DNA of 64,000 bases from Tilletia caries (Eukaryota; Basidiomycota; Exobasidiomycetes; Tilletiales; Tilletiaceae). The stretch is taken from contig JALUTQ010000004.1 in assembly GCA_032718865.1 (NCBI GenBank), positions 868,001 through 932,000 of the forward strand, read 5' to 3'. Made by a program: the position numbers and the translations under genes. Of this stretch, positions 1-11,035 are shown one piece after another (position 1 is the first letter of the stretch; the number at the start of each line of letters is the position of its first letter). The notes under the pieces are model-generated. The model was not told the DNA's origin, made no database searches, and worked only from the letters and a program-made list of their open reading frames with translations.

Positions 1-65
1 GGGCTCGCGCTATTTCCGGGTATCTGAATGTCATGGGCTCACACTGTGATCCATTTTCTTCACAG

Positions 66-796
66 GTGCCTTCGGAACCACCGCTGGACACGAGCTTTCG
101 CACGCCTTTGACCCTGCCGGCCGCGAATACGACGAGAACGGCTACCTGCGCGACTGGTGGACGAACGACACCGCCGTCGAGTTCAACCGTCGGCGCGATT
201 GTATCATTGCGCAGTACGGCAACTACTCGATGCCGCTCGAGAACGGCAAGACGCTCCCGCTGAACCCGGGTCTGACGATAGGCGAGGATGTCGCCGACGG
301 CGGTGGACTGAGTCAGAGCTACTATGCGTGGAAGAGCACGCTGAAGGACTCGAGTGGGATTGGTCTGATGAAGTTGCCCGGGCTTGAGTACACTCCGGAG
401 CAGCTGTTCTACATTGTGAGTTTACCCCCCTCTCCCTTAGGTGCTGTTGGCATGGTCAGGTCATGAATGACTCAAAAATGCGCTCTTCCGTTCTTCAAGG
501 CATACGGGCTTGCTTGGGCTCGTAACATCCGACCGCAAGAGATGATCCGTCGGATCCGAACCGACCCTCACTCTCCGACCAAGTGGCGGGTGAACGGTGC
601 GCTGCAGAATTCCCCCGGTGAGTTCACTCACAAAACATCCCCAAAAATGTTGGTAATGACATTGCTGACCTCTATGGGAACTTGTCGCACATGCGTTCTT
701 GGGGGCACCCGTTCAGAGTTCGCTGCCGCCTTCAATTGCAAGATTGGCAAGGACCGGATGACGCGCACGAAGGAGGAGAGGTGTGAGATCTGGTGA
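66..796 (+). CDS. M13 (neprilysin-type) zinc metallopeptidase, C-terminal part
   Basis: Three exons are visible: 66-415, 500-617 and 717-796; the upstream part lies outside the window and bases 1-65 are the end of an intron (acceptor at 64-65). The reading begins GAFGTTAGHELSHAFD, which holds the HExxH zinc and catalytic motif of the gluzincin M13 family, followed about 60 residues later by GEDVADGGG, the family's GExxAD motif that supplies the third zinc ligand. The protein ends in CEIW, the conserved C-x-x-W terminus of neprilysin-like enzymes, which normally are type II membrane or secreted ectopeptidases that cleave oligopeptides. All key catalytic residues of this half are present. Membrane anchor and substrate cannot be judged because the N-terminus is missing. 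The family call is secure; the specific fungal role is unknown. Confidence 0.93.
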
Positions 797-960
797 AGAT
801 ATTCCGCTCCCTCTCCCTCTACACGTAGGGAAGCGGTCCTCCACGCTTCTCACGCTTCACACCCCTTTACTCTAAAACGACAACGCCCGCTGGCATCCTC
901 TCCTTCACTTGTACCCTGTCTTTCGTTGTTTGCTCCTTGCTGCGACTTGCGAGCCTCTTG

Positions 961-1411
961 CAAGGCGGTGATCAGTTGCGAGCGCGCTCACCTTGAAAAA
1001 TGAGCGCGCGCTCTGTTTTTTTTTTGGGCCGACATGAAAGCGCACGCATGTTCAGTTCCGCGTTTTCAGAGCCGGGGGCCCAAAAATTTCAGAGCGCCCT
1101 CACTCAGTTCTGAGCGCGGCGCTGGGCCGACCTATTTCGATCGGCCCACCTCTTCGAGCGCGCGCTCTGGCTCCCGCTCGATTACAGAAGCATCACGTGA
1201 CGTTTGTATTGATCACAAAATCAATACAAACCACAAAATGAGAAAGCAGAGGCCGAGCCGGAGAAAGCAGAGCGCACTTTCCGGCGCAAGCGTTGTTCAG
1301 TTGTGGGCGCGCGCTCTGAGAAGCAGATTTTCAGAGCGCGGCGCGAGGGGCCTCGCGCTCTGTGTTTGAGCGCCCTTTTTGAGCGCGCGCCCGCAACTGA
1401 TCACCGCCTTG
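961..1411. mobile_element. MITE-like element with 20-bp perfect terminal inverted repeats
   Basis: Bases 961-980 and 1392-1411 are perfect inverted repeats of 20 bp. The 451-bp interior has no credible coding region. It is packed with about ten copies of a GAGCGCGC/TCAGAGCGC-like palindromic motif and has a perfect 12-bp hairpin near its centre (1202-1213 with 1220-1231, loop of 6). This is the structure of a small non-autonomous DNA transposon; no clear target-site duplication is visible, so boundaries may be a little off. It fills most of the 0.8-kb gap between the peptidase gene and AFG2; the flanks 797-960 and 1412-1603 look like ordinary 3' and 5' untranslated sequence. Its superfamily is not identifiable from this copy. 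Confidence 0.6.
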
Positions 1412-1603
1412 GAGACGAAATCAAATGGAAACGTGAGAAAAAATAAACCAAGTAAAATCCATTCGGAGGACTTCCATCTCTTCCTCTTCGTCGAGGCAAG
1501 GCCGGAGCAAGGAGCCCATATAGCCAAGTCAAGTCAAGTCGTGCTGGGACAAGGCAGGTTCTCCGAGGCTGGAAGTTAGGAGAGAAAAGGGCGAAAAGGA
1601 ATC

Positions 1604-4600
1604 ATGTCGAACACTGACGAGTTCATTCTCAGCGTCGCCAGCTTGACCTCCTCGAGTTCGGCCGGTCGATCGCGCATTCTCGTCAATGCCGAGACGCTCA
1701 GGAATCGGAAGATCTGGGCGGGTCAGGCTATCGTACTCCATCCTGTGGGTCAGGGCGAGGGGAAGGTGAGTGTATGGTTCCGCCTTTGGGTTGTGGGATA
1801 TGTACAAAAGGAACGTCTGAACCTTTCTGATATTCTCTCTCCTCCCGAAGCCTGCCTTGGCGGGGATCGCATGGCCGTCGTTCACGCTCAACTCGAACTG
1901 TACGTATTCCCCACCTTTGACAGATGTGAAAGCAAAAAGCATCATTCCGTGTTGAAAGATTCCTTCTGTGTCTTTGTACCTCAGCTGTTCAAATCGTCCA
2001 AGATTCGGACCTGCCATGCCCTTTAAAGAGCGGAGACAGCGTCGTACTCAAAAACGTTCCCAGTTCCATCCCAGTCGCCAGTCTGAAGCTCCGAATCTCG
2101 GGCGGCGGGTCGGTGACGAAGGTCGAGCAAATTCTCCTCCTTTCCCTTGCAAAGGAATCTCTCGGTATGTCTTCGCGGAAGAAGAGTGCGAGGTCGATCG
2201 TAGCCTGACTGGCTAAATAACTCCCGAGGTCTTTCTTTTCTTCGTCAGTCGATGCAACCTATGCGCTTCTTGGAGATCGGTTCACGCTCCGTCTGCAGGG
2301 ATCCAGTTACGTTGCCCAGATCGCGTCTGCCTTGAGCGGTTCGGAGGGTGCGGTCAAGTCTGAATCTGTGCTTCGTATCTCCCGCGCGAGCTCGATCGCC
2401 TTGGAGCAAGATGGCAAGGAAACGACCTCCTTGAATTCGGTGGCCACGATGCAAGCTGGTTCACGACAATCGTATGAGGATCTGGGAGGACTTGATCGTC
2501 AGGTCGAAGAGATTCGAGAACTGGTAGAACTTCCCCTGCGTAGACCAGAGCTGTTTTCACAGTATGGTAAGTACATTTCACCCAAGGCTCGTTACTTTCA
2601 AAAGACGCTCTGCTGATCAGAAAGATGTCTGTTCGAAATCAGGTCTTCGGCCGCCTAAGGGAGTTCTCCTCTTCGGACCTCCAGGCACAGGCAAGACAAC
2701 CCTCGCCCGTCTGGCCGCAGCCTCCGTCAACGCCCACGTCCTCGTCATCAACGGGCCCGAACTCTCCTCCTCCTTCCACGGCGAGACAGAACAACGGCTC
2801 CGGGCCGTCTTCGCCGAAGCCAAACGACGCTCTCCATGCGTGATCGTGATCGATGAGATCGATGCCTTGGCTCCGAGGCGTGATGAGGGTTCGGGGGAAA
2901 GGGGGGCGGGTCAGAGTGGGGCGGGCGAAGTTGAGAGACGGACGGTGGCTACGCTTTTGACGCTCTTGGATGGGGTGGAGCAGCCGGGTTCTTCGAGCAA
3001 GGCAAAGGTGGCGGGAATGGGTGCGGCGACCGTTGAGACTCCTCGAGTGGTCGTTATTGCTGCCACGAATCGACCGAATGCGATCGATCCTGCGCTGAGA
3101 CGGCCGGGTCGACTGGACAGAGAGATCGAAGTTGGTGAGTGCATTCCCCCGGCCCTCTAGCGAGACGAAAACAGCGACTGAATGTTGATCGTATCCGCAT
3201 GGCAGGAATCCCGAACGCCGACAATCGCGCGGCGATCCTCCGAGTCATGCTTCGAAAGGTGCCGCACTGCATCTCCGACCGGCAGATCGACGAGATCGCC
3301 AGTCAGACACACGGCTACGTCGGGGCTGACCTCAGCTCCCTTGTCCGCGAAGCAGGCATGCACGTTATCCGTCGAATCTCAAAAGCAGGATCGACAACTG
3401 CCGACGTATCCCAAGCCATGGAGAGCCTTTCCCTAGCCGCCGGGGAAGCCTCCTCTTCCTCCTCCGTCGTCTCCAATCCACCCCCACAGCTTCTAAACTA
3501 CGACGACCTCCAAGCAGCACGACACGTCGTCCGCGCCTCCGCCATGCGCGAGATCACCCTTGATCCTCCCAAAGTCTACTGGCGCGACATCGTCTCCACG
3601 GGCGACACGCAGCTCCGGGTCCGCGAGGCCGTGGAGTGGCCGCTGAAGCATGCGCCTGCGTTCCGTCGGTTGGGCATTCGGCCGCCGAGGGGGGTGCTGC
3701 TTTATGGGCCGCCGGGGTGTTCGAAGACGATGATTGCTCAGGCGCTTGCGACGGAGAGTGGGCTTAATTTCTTGTCGGTCAAAGGTCCGGAGGTGAGTTT
3801 TCGTGTCTGGGGGGGAGGTTCACTTTGAGGATGAACGTATGAGGGACTTGATTTGTTGATCTTTTGTTCCCCTCCTTTTTGCAGCTTTACAGCAAGTACG
3901 TCGGAGAGTCTGAGCGCGCTGTTCGGGAGTTGTTCCGGAAAGCACGGGCTGCAGCGCCCTCTGTCGTCTTCCTGGTATGTACCATGATCCTGGCCCATTT
4001 GAGCCCTTCTCCCGCTCTCATGCAACCCCTCTCACTGAACTTCTGGGTTTATCAAATTCTTCAGGACGAGATCGATGCGCTCACTACGACGAGGGGCGAT
4101 GGATCAGGTTCGGTGGGCGACCGTGTTATCGCCAGTCTGTTGACGGAGATCGATGGTGTGGAAAGTGTGGCGGACATTGTTGTCGTGGCCGCGACGAACC
4201 GACCGCAAGTGATCGTGAGTACTCCTTTTCCCCTTCCAGCCCTCCCAGCAAAGAATTCGGGCGATGAGTCTGACTCTTGCCCCCCTTTCCACAGGACCCA
4301 GCTCTGTTGAGACCTGGTCGCTTGGACCGGCTTCTGTACGTCTGTCCGCCAGATATTGCTGCGCGTCGGAGGATCTTCGAGCTCCAGACCTCCAAGATGG
4401 CGATTGCATCCGAAGGCATCGATTTGGATTGCCTTGCTGCTCTCGTAAGCCTTGCCAAGGGTCTTAGTGTTTGCTGTGTTTTCTTTCTTGCTAACTGTCT
4501 CTGCGAGACTTCTTTTACAGACGGAGGGCAGCTCTGGCGCGGAGATCATGTCGATTTGTCAAGAAGCGGGCATGATGGCCTTGGCTGAGGATATCGACGC

Positions 4601-4818
4601 CGCAGAGGTTAGTTCGCTCGTCTGCGTGCAACTGGTGTTCAGTCGTTCAGGCTTCCTCACTCTGGGATCTACTCCCCACTTCTGACTGACGACCTTTCCG
4701 TTTCTCGAAACAGATTAAGCAAGCTCACTTTGAAGAGGCGGCGAAGAGCGTTCGAAAACGGATCACGCCGGCACTGGTCGCCTCGTATGAAGCATGGCGT
4801 GACCAGCAAGACATCTGA
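1604..4818 (+). CDS. AFG2: AFG2/DRG1 (SPATA5-like) type II AAA+ ATPase
   Basis: Eleven exons (1604-1765, 1851-1899, 1985-2164, 2249-2566, 2643-3134, 3206-3792, 3885-3974, 4065-4214, 4295-4444, 4521-4607, 4714-4818) give 789 residues, close to yeast Afg2 (780). Two AAA modules are complete. D1 has GPPGTGKT near residue 249 and VIDEIDAL near 305. D2 has the unusual P-loop GPPGCSKT near 568, a hallmark of the AFG2/SPATA5 branch as opposed to CDC48, and Walker B LDEIDAL near 627. The order N-domain-D1-D2 and the short C-terminus also fit. In yeast the hexamer strips the shuttling factor Rlp24 from pre-60S ribosomal particles in the cytoplasm; that role is inferred from orthology. The stop codon lies only 35 bp from the stop of the convergent DUF4536 gene. 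Confidence 0.95.
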
Positions 4819-4853
4819 GGCAGCGGGTATTATGCCGAAATGGCACATAGATA

Positions 4854-5237
4854 TCAATAGAACAACCTCCCGAGTGCTCCTGCGTAGCACAACGTCCCGA
4901 CCACGACCAAGGATCGTGGCCAGCCTTTTCCGGTCCTTTGTACTGGTTCGGTGCTGAACCAGGAGCTGGTAGGGATGGTAGTGGAAGTCATGGTGGTGGG
5001 TGGGGTTGGAGGCATGGGTCCGAAGGCTCCCAACCGTCGAGCTTCGATGAATGCGCCTGTGCCCGTTGCGGTAAGAGCTGCTGCTCCAGTGAGGCGGCAG
5101 GTGAGGCAGTCCTTATATGGCTCTTCGGGAGCTGTGGAAGTCTGAAGAGGAGGGGAAGGAGGGAACAGGGAAAAAGAAAGGGTTAGCCGAGAGTGAACTG
5201 TGTCAGATGAGATGGGAGGGTACGTCAGATGCACCAT
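4854..5237 (-). CDS. Small two-helix membrane protein, DUF4536/DMAC1-like
   Basis: The main exon (5141-4854) encodes about 95 residues beginning near TSTAPEEPYKDCLTCRL. The D-C-L-x-C-R motif followed by a glycine/alanine-rich helix (LTGAAALTATGTGAFIEARR) and a second C-terminal hydrophobic helix (WPRSLVVVGTLCYAGALGRL) is the pattern of the DUF4536 family, which includes human DMAC1 (a complex I distal-arm assembly factor). The acceptor at 5143-5142 is good, with a CTAAC branch site upstream. The first exon is uncertain: the best fit is a lone ATG at 5237-5235 followed by a GTGCAT donor, giving 96 residues; a longer reading upstream looks non-coding. A mitochondrial inner-membrane location is inferred from the family. 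Confidence 0.6.
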   Translation of the reverse strand: MVHLTYPPISSDTVHSRLTLSFSLFPPSPPLQTSTAPEEPYKDCLTCRLTGAAALTATGTGAFIEARRLGAFGPMPPTPPTTMTSTTIPTSSWFSTEPVQRTGKGWPRSLVVVGTLCYAGALGRLFY

Positions 5238-5469
5238 CACAGGACGACTTCCAAGGAGCCCGGCCTGTTCTGTTCTGTTTTGCTTTTGTATGTATTGCGA
5301 CGGGATGTAGAGGGAAGGGACAAAATGCGGCCGACACAAGGGAGTGACTGGGCTCTCTAGTAGGTCGCGTCGCATGCAAAAACCGGCGAAGAACGAGAAA
5401 GATGTTGTTCCTGGGAAGGATGGTGCGAATGGGGGAGGTTGATTGGGAAAGGGGGGTATTGGGTCACTC

Positions 5470-6147
5470 TTAGACGAGGCGCACCTCTTTTTCAACCTTG
5501 GCCGCCCCTTGCTTGACCTTTTCCGACGCGTATCCGACCTGCTCCTTGACAGCCTCGAGCCCCTGCTTGCCCTGAGCCTCGATCTTCTCGATTATCCCAC
5601 CGGACTTGTTGAGTTGGTGATCTGCCTTCTCGCGAGCGGCGCCGAGGGCCTCTCCTGCGCGTTGTTGGAGTCTCTCGAAGGAGGAGGGTGCGGGGACTTC
5701 GGAGGCGGAGGAGGAGGAGCCTGAGGCGGGGACGATGCGGACGCCGGGGACGGAGACGGGGTTGAAGGAGCGCTCGCAGTCGGTGTATCCGCTTCCGAGA
5801 CCGAAGCCGGTTCCGATCCAGACGGGGAAGGCGCGCCCTGGTAGGGAGGAAAGTGCAGAGGAGTCAGCATACATGTACAAAGCGCAAGAACGCACGTCTC
5901 TTTAAATTTGAGGTTACGTACTTCGGAAGAGCAGGACGGATGCGATGACACCTGCGCTGAAGCCGAGACCGGTCTTGACGATGGTGTTGCTGATGCAGAG
6001 ATCAGTCTGCAGAGGAATCCGAAGCGTCAGCCTTTCTTCTGTTCTGTGTCCGCTGTGTGCTCGCTGTTCACGCACCTTTTGGCTGATGATGTCTTCGCTG
6101 GCAACCTTGGGCTGCGCTGAGCCACTCGAGGATGAGTTGGCGACCAT
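5470..6147 (-). CDS. MIC10: MICOS complex subunit MIC10 with long C-terminal tail
   Basis: Exons 6147-6076, 6006-5922 and 5837-5470 encode 174 residues. After a short serine-rich N-terminus comes the MIC10 signature: a cysteine-containing segment (TDLCISNTIVKTGLGF), a first membrane helix, LLFRRRAFPVWIGTGFGLG, and a second helix with the G-x-G-x-G-x-G oligomerisation motif. Mic10 bends the inner mitochondrial membrane at crista junctions. Yeast Mic10 is about 97 residues; here an extra tail of about 90-95 residues, rich in alanine, lysine and glutamate with predicted amphipathic helix character (for example GEALGAAREKADHQ), follows the conserved core. The tail is in frame in the last exon and has no stop before 5470. 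Start chosen at the only ATG before the conserved core. Confidence 0.9.
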
Positions 6148-6850
6148 GGCGGAACGGGAGTCTGTCTGCGTCTGCGTCTGCGGGATGGGGAGGAGCGCTG
6201 CGGGTGGAAGGTCAAAGATCGCGGGTCGTGCCTCGTTCGCGCCTCTCTCTCGCTCCCCAGCATGACGCTCAGCCGGGTGAATGCGGGCCGAGATCGAGCG
6301 AGTCACGTGACTCAATTCTTCGACCGCATGACGCAGAGTCGAGACCGAAGCCAAGGGACTCTAGTGGGGAGAGGCGGATGAGGAGGAGCAGCACCTTGAT
6401 GACATCCACGGGCACTCCACATAGCATTCGCGACACCCAGCATCTCCCACCTCCCACTCACGCGCGCGCTCCCGTCTGTCACGCTCTGCATTCTGCAAGA
6501 CGCAAGTGTTCACGCGTTCACGCCTGCGAAAGGGCGGCGTTTGGAGCGAGAAGAAAAACGAACGCGGGTCAGTCGGATCGGGCACGCGGATCGGGGAACT
6601 CCTTCCTGCACACACTCACTGGGCAACAACCTCGCAACGCGCAAGGCAAGCGCTGGGCTCAGACTAACAGAGAATCACAGCACGCGCGCTCGCTGTCGAC
6701 AACCGAAGCGCGGCGGCCGCACAGCGCACAGCTGGTGAGTTGCGCAAGAAGGTCCGTGCTATCCTCTCTGTATTGCGCCGCGCCTGGCTGATCACTTCCT
6801 CCTCCTCTTTGCCTCAGATTCTCTCCCAGCTTCGGGAAAGCATTCATCGG
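6148..6850. promoter_or_regulatory. Divergent promoter region MIC10 / GATA factor
   Basis: This 0.7-kb stretch lies between the two start codons. On the + strand a likely 5'-UTR intron runs 6735-6817 (GTGAGT donor, TTTGCCTCAG acceptor), which removes a non-ATG upstream frame extension and supports the ATG at 6851. Poly-purine and CG-rich segments are present but no single site can be named. Confidence 0.45.
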
Positions 6851-8861
6851 ATGCCTGGTCACTCCGCTCACTCCGGCATCAGCCACGGCACACTCACCTC
6901 CACGCCCTCACGCAGTCTCAGCATCTCCTCCGTCTCCTCCGCAACTTCGGCCTCCACGCCCACCAGCGCCGCAAGACTCGCGCCGGGCACTTCTTTTGCA
7001 GCCCCTTTTCCAAAGCCATATCCTGCTCTCGGCGCAGCTTCGTCCTCGACGATCAAGACCTTGCCTCCGTCCGGCTCGATGCGGCCTCCTGCGCCATACA
7101 GAATGAGCCCTGCCAGTGCCACAGCTTCGAGCTCAACCGCCGGCACTTCCCATCAGCATTCATCCACCCATATACCACCCCCTCCGGAATTTCAAATGCC
7201 TGGCGAGCTCGCTGCGTTGAAAGGTACGTGCTTCAGCTCTCTAGTGATCGGCCGTCTCTCCCTTCCCCCTGACAAACCTTTTCTTTTGACTCGTAGGCTC
7301 GTCTCGAAAACGCCTCATCGACGATGAAAATGGCATCGAAAACGAATCCGTTGATTACGGAAGTCTTCCGCCTCCTCAGAGCAAGCCGCGTCTATCACAA
7401 GTCTCGGATGCTCCGCCTCCAGTCCCGGTCGATATCAAATTCGACATCTTGAACGGGTCGCATTCAGCAGGCCCATCGTCGGCAACGGGGCATCAAGGAG
7501 GACACTATTATGAGGATCATGAGCAAAGCCACGAAGACCATCTCAACCTACTGCCAAAGGCGACTTCAAATCAGGCTGGTTCCGACTCCCAAGCGGGCGA
7601 TGGCGGCGCCGGTAGCGACACTTCCGTCAAGTATAAGAAGCGCAGCAGGGCCCCTGCTCCTGGCACTTGTCAAGCCTGCAGCCAGGCCGACACTCCCGAA
7701 TGGAGACGTGGGCCCGGCGGCGCTCGCACTCTGTGCAATGCTTGTGGCCTCCACTGGGCAAAGCTGAATCGGAAGCGCGAGCAGTCTAAGACGGAGGATG
7801 GCACGTACCTCATCCCGCCAATCACTCTCGACGATCTTCGTGCAGCGCCCATTAAGCGGAGCGTATACGACGAGGTGCCTTTGCACGGTTCGACTACGGC
7901 CGCCGCGGCAGCAGCAGCGGCTGCTGCAGCAGTGGCGGCCGCCGCTTCCGTCCCGCATCCACCTATAACCTCGGCACATCCGCATGCAGCTACCGATGGT
8001 ATCATGTCCGGGCTGGGTGCCTCCGGCTTGCAACATCTCGGCACAGCCGGATTGACTTCCGCTCCCTCCGCCGGTCTGATGACTGGATACGGACGGAGTG
8101 GACTTACAGGTGCTTCGCCGTACTTGAGCGGCTTTGCGAGTTCGAGTCGGATCGGAAACTCCTTTGCGCCTCCTCCGCCTGCGCCTGCGCCCGGGATGGG
8201 GATGGGAATGCTGTCTGGCCCGGGTGGTGGAGTGAACAGTACGCTGGCAGGAAGCTCTTCGGTCCGACAGGCAGGCACCTCTACCTCCTCGTCTTCCTCA
8301 AACGGACCAGTCTCGATTGCCTCGCCTGCGGCGGCGGCGGCAGCGGCGGCCGTGGTGGCGCTCCACAGCTCGTTCACCTATGACCAGCCCCCACCTCACG
8401 ATCGATGGTACAACTTCTCGAACGACAGGAATCAGCCCTTACCTGCGCCGTCGCCGATGATCTCGGGTAGCAGCAGTAGCAACAGCAGGCCTGGTGGGAC
8501 GAGCGGCGTCCGGCCGGAGACGAGCAGTACGAGGACTACGGCTCAGATGATCGATTCTCTGTCAGACGGGGCTGGGCCTGGAGCGGGGACGGGAATGGGC
8601 ACTGGGACTGGGGTGGGTATGGGTGCGAATCCGAATGCGAATGCGTCGGCTGTTGATGGAGTGGCAAGTCCGGCTGCGTTGTCGGACTCGTCCGCTTCTT
8701 CTACTGTTTCGACACGGCTGCAAGCGATGGATGATGCTGCGATTGGGGCGGAGGAACCTGTTGATGGTGCAGGTCCCTCCGATGCTTTGAATGGGAAGGG
8801 GTCGACGGCGGCAGCGGCAGCGGCTGGAGGAGAAGGGGGCGATGGGACTTCTGCGAGTTGA
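6851..8861 (+). CDS. GATA-type zinc-finger transcription factor
   Basis: Two exons (6851-7223 and 7297-8861) encode 645 residues. The only recognisable domain is one GATA finger at about residues 249-274: CQAC, 17 residues, then CNAC (C-x2-C-x17-C-x2-C), preceded by a basic KYKKRSRAPAPG stretch and followed by GLHWAKLNRKRE, which makes the DNA contacts in this class. The remainder is low-complexity: serine/proline-rich N-terminus, an interrupted poly-alanine run (coded around 7900-7950), a second one near 8330-8352, and glycine/methionine repeats. There is no PAS domain, so it is not a WC-2 type photoreceptor partner. Expected to be a nuclear DNA-binding regulator of GATA sites; the regulon (nitrogen, iron, light or other) cannot be told from the sequence. 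Confidence 0.88.
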
Positions 8862-11035
8862 CACGGGCCCGGGCACATTGCTGCAATAATGAATGTCCGG
8901 CCTGGCCTGGAAGGTGTATATCTGACGGACACGCACACACTCTCTCTCTTTCTATCTCTCGCTCTTGGTCCGCCTGGCCACTTGATGATTTAAGTCTCGT
9001 CATGGTCTCCCCGTACCTTCATCTTCCTTCTCAGCCATGTGTTATATGTCGTGGATATCCCAATTCCCTCTTTCGACCTTGTTCGGCCTGTTTTCCTTTG
9101 CTTTCTGGCTCCTCGTCCGCGTCCCTTCCCGCTGCCAGGCTGACATCCCGCATCAGTTTGCAGGGATGAGCGAGCTGGGAAAGAAAGGTCGGGTCTCGAT
9201 GGTGCTCTGCTGCGGGCTGCCGACCGTCATGCTCTTCTCCGATCCTCCCCGAATTGCAAGCCTCCCTGCGTCCACCACCACACACAAGTCAGTCAACAAC
9301 GAGATAGTCGAGCTCAACACGCAGCTTAACCTGCGTCCGCGGCCGAGGCGTTGGTGCTGACCCCATCATGCGTGCGCGTGCGTATAACGTGAGTGCGGCG
9401 ACCTCCGCTTTATTTGGAGGAAGGGGGTGGGTGGACCCAACGGTCCTTCCTGTCGACGACCGTTGAGGGCGGACCCTTGAGGAAGCCACAACAAGTTAGA
9501 CACGCAAGTTATACTTGCGGTGCAAGGCCAAGAAGTGAGCGGTGGAGCGGCGTACGGATGGGGGGGTGAGTTGCTTCTCAGAGGACCGCGGATCGTGCCG
9601 GCCTCCTTGCTTTTAGAAGCTTCTGTTCTGACAATTTGATGGAACTGCCATCCAGTCTCTCATTCATTCATGGAGAGAAGGCACCAGCAACGGGCGCTCA
9701 TCAGGTACCTGGTCAAGGTACGAGATCGAATGGGGGTGAGGCGGACGATCTATCTGAGGCGACTAATGGATGTCCTGATGAAACACTTCTAACTGCTTTT
9801 CTGTTCAGCCCGCCCCTCCCTTGACAGCCTCTCTTAGTTCCCTTTCTGCTCATGGCTCATCGTTGTTCCCTTACAGCTTCTCACGCCTCAGGCTTTGCAC
9901 ATACACTATACTCCGCTCACTTGCATTCTCCCCCGCTTTGACATTTCCGTAGATCCGATGCCAGCTCCAGACGGTTGAGCTTCACCTCTATACACGCGCC
10001 GATCAAAAGAGTACGTTGTCTCGGCCCAAAACATTCGGGATGGGCTTCCGACCTGCTGGTCAGCCACACTTGGCTGGCACCCGTCCGAACTCCTGCACCG
10101 GGAAACGAACCCAAAGGGACAAGGTGTAACTTACGAAAATGGATCGGAGATCATTGATTGTCACTGCGGGCCTCTGTGCGTCTCCAACGAACTTGGCTTT
10201 TTTTTTCCGGGTTCGGAAACAAGTCCACCCAAGCATCGATCCTCTTTCTTTTTCCATGACTGCTCGACGTGCTGATCCCCTACTTTCCGCTTTGCCCCCA
10301 GGCTTCTTGCCCTTGTGCCTTGTTTCGGCAACGAGGCTGTAGCGGTACCGCCGTTCGCAGTGGGGTTCCATGACATGCCTCGGCTTACGCCTCGCTCGTA
10401 TGTACGAGATACTTGAGCCTCCGCCGAATGTCCGTTATTCGAGTATGCAGCAGGACGATCTTGCACAGGAGAATGCTGTATAACCCAACCCTCAGGTTCT
10501 AAACAGCGTGTGTAGGAGGTCAACTTCGCCTGCAGGTCGTCCAATCTTTTCGACTCGATCGTGCCTTCTTCCCTCCCTCCCTTTACGAGTCTGAAGGCCA
10601 GTTGACACTCCTTCAACTCTTCACCCACTCCCACCCTCTCCATTCTGGCACGCACGCGCTCTCTGCACCGAGCCGCTCTTTTCCTACAGAAGCACACCAC
10701 TCTCTTTGCACCCGACCCTCAACACTCATTCAAGGCCAACTCTCGTATCACTCGTTGTTATCTCAGCATTCCGATTACTAGCGGCGACCTCTTATTAACA
10801 TCGTTCTCATCCTTCAAGCAATTCGAGAGGTATGTATCCTCCCCAAGGCGTTGCTTCATGTTGTGATCGACGATCACTGAAACGCTCTTCTGCTCTTCTC
10901 CTCCAGGTGATCCTTTGTCATCCCTCACCACAACATCGAAGCTCCAAGTCTCGAGGACCTCCTTTCGACCCCCTGTTCCCGTTCTTCATTCCCCTTTAGC
11001 AAACGCGATCTTACGACTTATCTAAGGTTCGCGCC
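8862..11035. other. 2.2-kb intergenic region and 5' leader of MIF4G gene
   Basis: No protein-coding reading here shows conserved motifs. The right end looks like a long pyrimidine-rich 5' leader of the next gene, with a 5'-UTR intron at 10830-10906 (GTATGT donor, TCTCCTCCAG acceptor). Small palindromes occur near 9435-9480 and 9510-9525. I see no tRNA or other known RNA gene. The length suggests an extended, regulated promoter or an unrecognised non-coding transcript. Confidence 0.4.

Noticed and set aside
4854..5495. 213-residue minus-strand protein covering the whole region
   Set aside because: Only the last 95 residues are conserved; a good acceptor at 5142 and branch site show the upstream part is intron or leader.
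7670..8377. Long antisense frame inside the GATA factor gene
   Set aside because: Arises from Ala/Gly-rich GC-biased codons; no start context, no motif.
10161..10700. 179-residue minus-strand frame in the 2.2-kb gap
   Set aside because: It is the reverse of a pyrimidine-rich leader, has no conserved motif or intron signals and ends in the 5' region of the MIF4G gene.
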